Translations under genes and position numbers: made by a program | Notes under the pieces: generated by a model | Database searches by the model: none | What the model was told of the DNA's origin: nothing | Seen by the model: the letters and a program-made list of their open reading frames with translations, nothing else | Part shown: in pieces, positions 6,831 through 13,731 of the stretch | Numbering within the stretch: position 1 is the first letter of the stretch | Layout of the letters: each line of letters begins with the position of its first letter | Assembly (NCBI GenBank): GCA_964567755.1 | Contig: CAZMNW010000030.1 | Location: 1 to 13,731 of the forward strand | Direction of reading: 5' to 3' | From: DASRJW01 sp964567755 | GTDB taxonomy: Bacteria > Krumholzibacteriota > Krumholzibacteriia > G020349025 | DNA length: 13,731 nt

Positions 6831-8287
6831 TGCAGCCGGCGCTGCGGAGCGTTGCCGAGCAGGCGGAAGGCCTCCGGCGTCGGGAGCTCACACCATCGGC
6901 GCTTGTCGAGGCGTGCCTCGAACGCATCGCGCGACTGGACAGCAACATTGGCTGCATGACGCAAGTGTTCGCCGAGGAAGCACGTCGACGCGCACGCGAC
7001 TTGGAAGCGGCGGGGCCGGGCGGGCCGCTCTGGGGCATTCCCTACGTTGCCAAGGAAATTCTCGCCACGCGCATGGGGCGCACGACGTGTGGTTCGCGCC
7101 TCCTCGAGAACTTCTGCAGCCCGTACGATGCCACGGTGATCGAGCGCCTCGATTCTGCCGGTGCCATCCTCCTCGGCAAGACGAACATGGACGAGTTCGC
7201 GATGGGCTCGTCGACGGAGAACTCCGCCTTCGGACCGACACGCAATCCGTGGGATCCGTCGCGCGTGCCCGGAGGTTCGAGTGGCGGCTCGGCCGCGGCG
7301 GTGGCATCCGACTTCGCCAGCTTCGCCCTGGGTTCCGACACCGGCGGCTCCATTCGGCAGCCGGCCGCGTTCTGCGGTGTCGTGGGAATGAAGCCTACAT
7401 ACGGGCGCGTGTCGCGCTACGGCCTCGTGGCCTTCGCCAGCTCGCTCGACCAGGTCGGGCCGCTCACCAAGACGGTGCACGATACGAGCCTGGTGCTGCA
7501 TGCCATTTCGGGGCACGACGCGCGTGACTCGACCTCGCTGTCCGCGCCGGCTGTGGAGGCGCTGCCACCCGGTGCGCAAGTGCTGCCGTTGCGGGTGGGC
7601 GTCCCACGCGCGTTCGTGGGCGAAGGCGTCGAGGCGAGCGTACGCGACAACTTCGAGCGTCTCCTCGCTCGCTGGCGCGATGCAGGCGCCACCATCGTCG
7701 ACATCGACTTGCCGCACGCGCCCTTCGCCATCGCGGCGTATTACGTCGTGGCCACGGCCGAAGCTTCGGCGAATCTGGCGCGCTTCGATGGCGTGCGTTA
7801 CACGCGCCGCAGCGCCGGCGCACGCGACGTGGCCGCGCTCTTCGAACACAGCCGCCACGATGGCTTCGGTGACGAGGTGAAGCGGCGCATTCTCCTCGGC
7901 ACGTTCGTGCTCTCGTCCGGATACTACGATGCCTATTACTCGCGGGCACAGAAGGTGCGGACACTGATCCGGCGCGATTTCGACGCCGCGTTCGACCATT
8001 GCGACGTGATCCTGATGCCGACGTCACCGACGCCACCTTTTCGCCTCGGCGAAAAACAGAGCGATCCGTTGCAGATGTACCTCTCCGACATCTTCACCGT
8101 TCCCGCGAATCTGGCCGGCCTGCCGGCCATTACCTTGCCATCCGGCATGGCCGACGGCTTGCCGCTCGGCGTGCAGCTCATGGCCCCGGCGCTCGGGGAG
8201 ACGCGGCTCCTGCGCGCCGCCGCCTGGCTCGAGAGCCTCGCATGTTTCGAGCGCCTCGGTGCGCGGCGGGTGCGAGAGGAAGGCTGA
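6830..8287 (+). CDS. gatA: Asp-tRNA(Asn)/Glu-tRNA(Gln) amidotransferase subunit A
   Basis: The glutaminase subunit, of the amidase-signature family: it releases ammonia from glutamine, which is channelled to GatB. The 485-residue length is standard. The catalytic Ser-cisSer-Lys triad is visible: Lys75 in GIPYVAKE, cis-Ser150 in PGGSSGGSAAAVA and nucleophile Ser174 in GSDTGGSIRQPA. All three are offset by four from the S. aureus GatA numbering as I recall it (79/154/178). GMKPTYGRVSRYGLVAFASSLDQVGP follows, as in other GatA proteins, and a typical SDIFTVPANLAGLPAITLP segment lies near the C-terminus. It starts one base inside the gatC stop, and gatB begins three bases after its stop. Nothing is missing; this is an intact copy. 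Confidence 0.97.
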   Translation: MQPALRSVAEQAEGLRRRELTPSALVEACLERIARLDSNIGCMTQVFAEEARRRARDLEAAGPGGPLWGIPYVAKEILATRMGRTTCGSRLLENFCSPYDATVIERLDSAGAILLGKTNMDEFAMGSSTENSAFGPTRNPWDPSRVPGGSSGGSAAAVASDFASFALGSDTGGSIRQPAAFCGVVGMKPTYGRVSRYGLVAFASSLDQVGPLTKTVHDTSLVLHAISGHDARDSTSLSAPAVEALPPGAQVLPLRVGVPRAFVGEGVEASVRDNFERLLARWRDAGATIVDIDLPHAPFAIAAYYVVATAEASANLARFDGVRYTRRSAGARDVAALFEHSRHDGFGDEVKRRILLGTFVLSSGYYDAYYSRAQKVRTLIRRDFDAAFDHCDVILMPTSPTPPFRLGEKQSDPLQMYLSDIFTVPANLAGLPAITLPSGMADGLPLGVQLMAPALGETRLLRAAAWLESLACFERLGARRVREEG

Positions 8288-8290
8288 ATC

Positions 8291-9727
<1,437 letters not shown>

Positions 9728-9782
9728 TGGACTTCCACACGCGCGAGATCGGCCAGGCACCGCAGTTGCAAGTGGAGACAGC

Positions 9783-10151
9783 ATGGAATTCCTGGTGACC
9801 TGCCGGGAGTGCGGTCGCTCGTACGCATGCATCCTGCTCCCGGACACGGATGCCCGCTGTCGTTGTGGGGCCGCACTCGAGCCACGCATGCCATCCGCCA
9901 TCCCCGAGAACGCATCTGGCGAGGCGGACGCCTTGCACCGCGAGGAAGCCGCGTTGCAGGAGCTGCGGCGCTTGGCCGACCGCGTTTCGTTCCTGATCGT
10001 GGCGACTGACATGCCGCGCGTAGACGTGGACATCCATCGGATCGAGCTGCGGCGGCGATGCCAGGAGCTCTTCCCGGACAAGATGGACGTTTTCGATTTG
10101 GTCTACGAGAGCCGCTTTGCCCGACTCTGGCAGCAGTTTCGAGCCGCCTGA
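9783..10151 (+). CDS. small zinc-ribbon protein of unknown function
   Basis: I do not recognise a family. The 122-residue protein begins MEFLVTCRECGRSYA and has a four-Cys set, Cys7, Cys10, Cys26 and Cys28 (CxxC ... CxC), that could bind one zinc, like the short N-terminal ribbons of many small bacterial proteins. The rest is charged and mostly helical, with an Arg/Glu-rich region (about 48-95) and no membrane segment. The ATG at 9783 is chosen because GGAGA lies just upstream and the Cys motif follows directly. It comes 55 bp after gatB on the same strand, so it may be read as a fourth gene of that operon; whether it has any link to tRNA amidation is unknown. Confidence 0.7.
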   Translation: MEFLVTCRECGRSYACILLPDTDARCRCGAALEPRMPSAIPENASGEADALHREEAALQELRRLADRVSFLIVATDMPRVDVDIHRIELRRRCQELFPDKMDVFDLVYESRFARLWQQFRAA

Positions 10152-10166
10152 AGTCGCATCACCAAA

Positions 10167-10181
10167 GGTGCGTGGCGCACC
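10167..10181 (+). other. short perfect hairpin after the gat/zinc-ribbon genes
   Basis: GGTGCG-TGG-CGCACC is a 6-bp perfect stem with a 3-base loop, 15 bp after the stop at 10151. No T-run follows, so it is not a clear intrinsic terminator; it might assist Rho-dependent termination or protect a 3' end. Confidence 0.3.
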
Positions 10182-10321
10182 CGCCGCGACGGAAGCCGCA
10201 GCGTCCTCCCGCTCCGCTCCATCCCAAACGACGGCGGAAAATCTCGATTTCCCCTTGCGCAATCGCGCTGCACCTATTTGAGTACAGTCGGCCGTCCTCG
10301 CAACAGCCCAAGGAGACGATC

Positions 10322-12202
10322 TTGCGTGCACTCGAGCGCGTCGAGGAACGAGTCCGTCTGGCAGCTATTCTGATCGCCCTGGGGGTCTCGATCGCGCGGT
10401 CGCAGTCGCTCTACGTGGTGGAGGACGGCTCTGACGCAGTTGTCGGGGCGCTTCTCGAAGCCGGGCACATCGTGGCCACCAGGCTGCCGGATGCTTGCTT
10501 CGTCTTCGGCGGCGCCAATGTCCCGGCTGCCGCCGAGCTTCGGGGGGCGGTTGCGCACCTTCTGGATCCGCGGGTCGCTGGGTCGGAGCACTATATAGTT
10601 TCGGCCGATTCGCCGCGACTTGCCGCACTCCCGGCTCGCTGCCGGCGCCTGGCACGCGTGGCCGATGTGGTCGTGGTCGCCGTGCCTGCCGGAGACGCAC
10701 CACCGTTCTTGGGGCACGAGTTCCGCAAGCTCTTCCCGCGACCGATGCGTTTGCCCCGCACCGTGTTGAAACCGCGGCAGCAGCCGATGCTCGCTGCGGT
10801 GCCGGACATCGCGGGGCTGGTGGCACAGGTGTCCGCGGAATCTCTGAGCGCCAACGTCTTCGAGCTCGAAGCATTCGGCACGCGCAACGCCGCCAAAGCC
10901 GGCGGGCAATTGGCGGCGGAATGGCTGGCGGCGCGTTTCCGCGGCTTCGGGATCGAACAGGTGGAGATCCGCCCGTGGACGTCGATGTTCGCGGGCAACG
11001 TCGTGGCGACGCTGCCCGGTCGGGTGAATCCGCAAGATGTCTACATCTTCGGCGGGCATTACGATTCGGTCACGCCCGGCTCCGACTACGAACCTGGCGC
11101 TGACGACAATGCATCGGGGACATCGACGTTGCTCGAGGTGGCGCGTTTGCTGGCGACGCGACCGCTGGCCTCCACCGTGCGCATCGTCGCCTTCGGTGCC
11201 GAGGAATGGGGACTGATTGGCAGCGAGGCATTCGCGGCGGAGGCTGATCGGTACGGCGAGAACATCGTCGGTATGGTCAACTTCGACATGCTCGGCTACC
11301 TGGCCCCGGGGGATCGGCGCGACCTCGACATCATCACGAACACGCAGAGCGAGTGGCTGATGCAGGCCACCTTCGACGCAGCGGCGAACTACGTGCCGGG
11401 GCTGCGCGTGCTTCGGGGCAAGTTGCTGTTCGGCAGGAGCGACCACGAGTCGTTCTGGGAGCATGGGTACCAGGCGATTTTCTTCTTCGAGGATTCGACG
11501 TCTCCGTCGCCCTTCATCCACAGCATCGACGACGTGATGGGGGTGAGCTACACGGATACGTTGTTGCACGCGCAGTCGACACGCGTGGCCTTGGCGCTGG
11601 CGGCGACGCTCGCCGGAGCTCACAGCGTGCCGGTCGTGCTCGAGTCTTTCACCGTGCAGCGAGATGGCGCTGCCGTGCGCTTGCACTGGTCGCTCGGCGC
11701 GAGCGCGGAGCAAGGAATCGAGGGGATCGTCATCGAACGGGCCCCGACAGAGAATGGCCTATGGGAGCAGCGGACGATCCAGGCGCTTGCACCCCGGACG
11801 ACGGAATTCGTCGATTCCGAGGCCCGCGATGCCGAGGGTTGGTGGTACCGGCTGACATTGCTCGCCGATGGTCAGCGCTTCGCGATGCCGGCGATCCAGG
11901 TGCTCGGGGGCCTGGCGCGCTCGACGGCGATCGAGGCGGTGTACACGCCCACTGCCGATGGGTCGCTCCATGTTCGCTACCACCTGTCGGCGCCGACCTC
12001 ACGGCTCCACGTCGGTGCCTACGACGTGCGCGGTCGCTTACTCTATGCGCTTCACGATGGCGCTGCCGGTGCAGGCGAGTCGCTCCTCACCTGGGATCGC
12101 CACGATGGGACGGGAACCGAGGTGGCGAGCGGGCTCTACTTCATCCACCTGCTTACGTCCGATGCCCACTCGACGCGCAAATTCGTGGTGCTCCGAGACT
12201 GA
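10322..12202 (+). CDS. secreted M28-family zinc metallopeptidase with C-terminal FlgD-like sorting domain
   Basis: Predicted exported aminopeptidase-type enzyme (626 residues). The TTG start at 10322 is chosen because AAGGAG at 10309-10314 sits at good spacing and a signal peptide (basic start, then LAAILIALGVSIARSQS) follows; upstream sequence in frame is Arg/Pro-rich and non-native. A pro-region spans about 30-170. The M28 core (about 175-430) shows the di-zinc ligands and catalytic residue: His246 (GGHYDS), Asp261 (GADDNASG), catalytic Glu294 and ligand Glu295 (FGAEEWG), Asp322 (NFDMLGY) and His400 (FIHSIDD). A beta-sandwich region with FN3-like pattern follows (about 438-530). The last part (about 540-626) has YDVRGRLLYAL, LLTWDRHDGTGTEVASGLYFIHL and FVVLRD, the FlgD-like/T9SS-type C-terminal pattern seen in FCB-group secreted proteins. 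Its substrate is unknown. Confidence 0.9.
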   Translation: MRALERVEERVRLAAILIALGVSIARSQSLYVVEDGSDAVVGALLEAGHIVATRLPDACFVFGGANVPAAAELRGAVAHLLDPRVAGSEHYIVSADSPRLAALPARCRRLARVADVVVVAVPAGDAPPFLGHEFRKLFPRPMRLPRTVLKPRQQPMLAAVPDIAGLVAQVSAESLSANVFELEAFGTRNAAKAGGQLAAEWLAARFRGFGIEQVEIRPWTSMFAGNVVATLPGRVNPQDVYIFGGHYDSVTPGSDYEPGADDNASGTSTLLEVARLLATRPLASTVRIVAFGAEEWGLIGSEAFAAEADRYGENIVGMVNFDMLGYLAPGDRRDLDIITNTQSEWLMQATFDAAANYVPGLRVLRGKLLFGRSDHESFWEHGYQAIFFFEDSTSPSPFIHSIDDVMGVSYTDTLLHAQSTRVALALAATLAGAHSVPVVLESFTVQRDGAAVRLHWSLGASAEQGIEGIVIERAPTENGLWEQRTIQALAPRTTEFVDSEARDAEGWWYRLTLLADGQRFAMPAIQVLGGLARSTAIEAVYTPTADGSLHVRYHLSAPTSRLHVGAYDVRGRLLYALHDGAAGAGESLLTWDRHDGTGTEVASGLYFIHLLTSDAHSTRKFVVLRD

Positions 12203-12388
12203 ATGCTTGACAGGGGGACATCTGGAGGGCCAGCATGTGCTCGAAATCTAGCGGTGCCAGGAAGGACAGATCTCTACCCAAGGTCCGCTGGTTCTACGCC
12301 ACTCCATGACCACCCGGTGGGATCATCTTCCCGAGGAGGTCTGAACCAGAACAAAAGCGATCGGGTATGGCCCGAGCTCGGACCCCGG

Positions 12389-12412
12389 CCGTGGGTATTA
12401 GGGTACCCGCGG
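12389..12412 (+). other. hairpin in the 270-bp gap before the GFWKNH gene
   Basis: CCGTGGGTA-TTAGGG-TACCCGCGG forms a 9-bp stem (one G-U) with a 6-base loop, about 60 bp upstream of the next start. A smaller TCGGG-TATGG-CCCGA hairpin lies at 12361-12375. Neither is followed by a T-run. The rest of the gap 12203-12472 holds no gene I can support; an open frame from 12203 has no family look. Confidence 0.35.
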
Positions 12413-12472
12413 ATCGGAAGCACTGAACGAAATCTCAGCACCTAAGCATTCAACGTAGAGGACAGGTCTGAC

Positions 12473-13396
12473 ATGACGTGCTTCCAAATCCTGCCCCGCC
12501 AAAAACTACTCCTCGGACGCCGGGCAGTCACCATCGTCCTGCTTATGCTCGCGGTGCCGACGCTGGTCGCCGCGCAGTACGACGCACCATCCCTTGCCAT
12601 GGTCCGCGCAGACCGCGCCTCGATCGTCCTCGAGGTCACGGCCGGAGCCAGTGGGGCGGCCGAAGGATTCGTGGTCGAATGGATGACCCGTGTCGACTAC
12701 GATGCCCTCGCAGGCTGGCCCGTTGCTGGCCACGCCGCCATCGCCCACTGCGAATTCTCCGGCGTTCCCACACTCACCGTGGGCCCGTCGTCGAGCTATG
12801 CCCTCGGACCGAATGCCAGCATCCACGTCGAGCTCGGCGACTTGTTCGACGAAACCGGCATCTACAGTGGGTACCTCGGAGAATTGACCGAGGCGACGGA
12901 GTACGTGGTCCGTGCGTACGCCGGGTATGGCGGCTCCGTGGTGAGTGAATACTCCAGCTCGCTGTTCGTGACCACTCTCCCGGACGACGTTGGCTGCGTC
13001 CTCACCCAGGGTTTCTGGAAGAACCATGCCGAGGCCTGGCCAACGAACAGCCTGACGTTGGGAACTGTGGTGTACACACAAGCACAGCTCCTCGACATAT
13101 TGAACACGCCAGCGGAGGGAAATGGCCTCATTTTTCTGTCGCATCAACTGATCGCGGCGAAGCTGAACGTGGCTAGCGGCGCGTTGACACCGGGGACGCT
13201 CATCGCCGATGCGGACGCGCTGGTCGGTGCACTCGTGGTTCCACCTGTCGGCGCGGGATTCCTCGAGCCAGCCGCGGCGAGCCCGCTGACCGACGCTCTG
13301 GATGGTTTCAACAACGGCGGTGCCGGTGTGCCGCACTGCGACTCCGTGCCGGTGCAAAACACCCCCTGGGGGACGCTCAAGGGCTACTATCGTTAG
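12473..13396 (+). CDS. secreted protein with FN3-like region and TQGFWKNH domain
   Basis: A 307-residue exported protein. The signal peptide is basic then hydrophobic (RRAVTIVLLMLAVPTLVAAQ), with cleavage near residue 34. Residues about 38-168 form a beta-rich, FN3-like region ending in YVVRAYAGYGGSVVSEYSS. From Cys175 the sequence CVLTQGFWKNHAEAWP begins a domain I know from many secreted proteins of diverse bacteria, whose function is not established. It continues with LTLGTVVYTQAQLLDIL, GNGLIFLSHQLIAAKLN, IADADALVGALVVPPVG and PHCDSVP, the expected order for that domain. Two Cys (175, 289) bracket it and could form a disulfide. The start at 12473 has AGGACAGG about 7 bases upstream. A terminator follows. 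It does not carry the FlgD-like tail of its neighbour, so it probably exits by a different route or stays periplasmic. Confidence 0.85.
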   Translation: MTCFQILPRQKLLLGRRAVTIVLLMLAVPTLVAAQYDAPSLAMVRADRASIVLEVTAGASGAAEGFVVEWMTRVDYDALAGWPVAGHAAIAHCEFSGVPTLTVGPSSSYALGPNASIHVELGDLFDETGIYSGYLGELTEATEYVVRAYAGYGGSVVSEYSSSLFVTTLPDDVGCVLTQGFWKNHAEAWPTNSLTLGTVVYTQAQLLDILNTPAEGNGLIFLSHQLIAAKLNVASGALTPGTLIADADALVGALVVPPVGAGFLEPAAASPLTDALDGFNNGGAGVPHCDSVPVQNTPWGTLKGYYR

Positions 13397-13424
13397 GATT
13401 TTTGCGCAGCACGATCGAACGAAC

Positions 13425-13460
13425 GACGCCGTCCTGTCCGCGGGGCGGCGTCTTCTTTTT
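13425..13460 (+). terminator. intrinsic terminator after the GFWKNH gene
   Basis: Stem GACGCCGTCC / GGGCGGCGTC (13425-13434 with 13443-13452; 10 bp including one G-U), 8-base loop, then TTCTTTTT at 13453-13460. It begins 29 bases after the stop codon. Confidence 0.85.
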
Positions 13461-13542
13461 CGCAGCGAGCACAGAGGGCCTGCAAGGTGTGGGCGTATCG
13501 AGTTGTCAGTTTTCAGATGCTACGGACCCCTCCAGACAGAGA

Positions 13543-13562
13543 TTTTCACGACCTTTCCCCCC
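13543..13562 (+). repeat. IS21 left-end subterminal repeat, copy 2
   Basis: TTTTCACGACCTTTCCCCCC differs by one base from the right-end unit at 116-135. Confidence 0.75.
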
Positions 13563-13574
13563 TTTGAGCTGAAG

Positions 13575-13597
13575 TTTTTCAGGACCTTTCCCCCCCC
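13575..13597 (+). repeat. IS21 left-end subterminal repeat, copy 3
   Basis: Contains the 20-mer TTTTCAGGACCTTTCCCCCC (13576-13595), identical to the inverted copy at 116-135, with a longer C-run. Confidence 0.8.
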
Positions 13598-13671
13598 TGC
13601 CGACGGCGTAGCGAGGGCGTGTCTGCGACGCTCCCGGCGGCGGCCATTCCGGCCGTCCGCTGGAGGTATCG

Positions 13672-13731
13672 ATGCCGTTCCGCGAGGTGCCGATGGTGGA
13701 GACGAAGGAGATCGTGCGGTTGTGGCTTGCA
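13672..13731 (+). CDS. istA: IS21-family transposase IstA, N-terminal 20 codons only
   Basis: The visible product is MPFREVPMVETKEIVRLWLA, the familiar start of IS21-family IstA transposases (an MPxREV-x(4)-E-x-KEI-x-RLW pattern leading into the N-terminal helix-turn-helix). GGAGGT at 13662-13667 is its ribosome binding site, four bases before the ATG. It lies 168 bp inside the IS left end, after the phased repeats. The gene continues beyond the window; istB is expected after it but is not visible. Confidence 0.85.
   Translation, partial: MPFREVPMVETKEIVRLWLA

Larger units (their letters stand above)
13504..13731 (+). mobile_element. IS21-family element, left end with start of istA (partial)
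   Basis: The element begins at TGTCAGTTTTCAG (13504-13516), which pairs with the right-end terminus at 129-141. Inside it are three repeat copies whose TTTCA cores lie at 13511, 13544 and 13577, exactly 33 bp apart. The second and third keep the full TTTCA-x-GACCTTTC-C-run unit; the outermost has diverged after its TTTCAG core. A nine-base GGCGTAGCG at 13605-13613 has its inverted match at 71-79 in the other IS end. istA starts at 13672 and runs off the window. The eight bases before 13504 (TATCGAGT) do not match those after 141, so the two ends do not belong to one insertion closed in a circle. Confidence 0.85.

Noticed and set aside
10274..11713. A 479-codon minus-strand frame opposite the M28 gene
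   Set aside because: The opposite strand holds a complete metallopeptidase active site; this frame is a composition shadow.
12207..12235. A perfect TTGACA at 12207-12212 as a -35 box for the GFWKNH gene
   Set aside because: No acceptable -10 hexamer lies 15-19 bp downstream, and it is about 260 bp from the start codon.

Overview
This high-GC window looks like a chromosomal fragment of a Gram-negative bacterium. The best guess is one of the poorly cultured FCB-group phyla (Eisenbacteria/Krumholzibacteriota-like). That guess rests on a secreted peptidase with a FlgD-like/T9SS-type C-terminal domain, large secreted beta-sandwich proteins, a lipoprotein diheme peroxidase and a contiguous gatCAB set. 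The phylum is inferred from gene style, not from a marker gene.

Layout, left to right. 1-141 is one end of an IS21-family element. It has inserted into a large secreted-protein gene (minus strand, start at 2570), which now ends in about 38 IS-derived residues. Next on the minus strand is a multi-pass membrane protein resembling DMT-type transporters (2720-3901), divergent from a SAM-dependent O-methyltransferase (4045-4695, plus strand). Convergent with that is a two-gene minus-strand cassette with overlapping ends, DUF4258 then DUF2283 (4713-5164), which looks like a small toxin-antitoxin-type pair. A lipoprotein diheme cytochrome c peroxidase follows on the minus strand (5391-6428).

Divergent from the peroxidase is the gatC-gatA-gatB operon for glutamyl-tRNA(Gln)/aspartyl-tRNA(Asn) amidotransferase (6528-9727), followed by a small zinc-ribbon protein (9783-10151). 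Then come a secreted M28 metallopeptidase with a C-terminal sorting-type domain (10322-12202, TTG start) and a secreted protein with an FN3-like region plus the 'TQGFWKNH' domain (12473-13396), closed by a clear intrinsic terminator. From 13504 to the window end is the left end of an IS21-family element with three 33-bp-phased repeats and the first 20 codons of istA.

The genes fall into a translation block (gatCAB), an envelope/secretion block (truncated secreted protein, membrane protein, M28 peptidase, GFWKNH protein, peroxidase lipoprotein) and a small selfish-looking cassette. The two IS21 ends share a 20-bp repeat and point the same way, so the whole 13.4-kb block lies between two same-orientation IS ends. 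I see no CRISPR array, phage gene, tRNA or rRNA, and no gene cluster that clearly forms an undescribed system. The most notable items are the IS architecture, the chimeric gene end, the DUF4258/DUF2283 pair and the cysteine-rich peroxidase.
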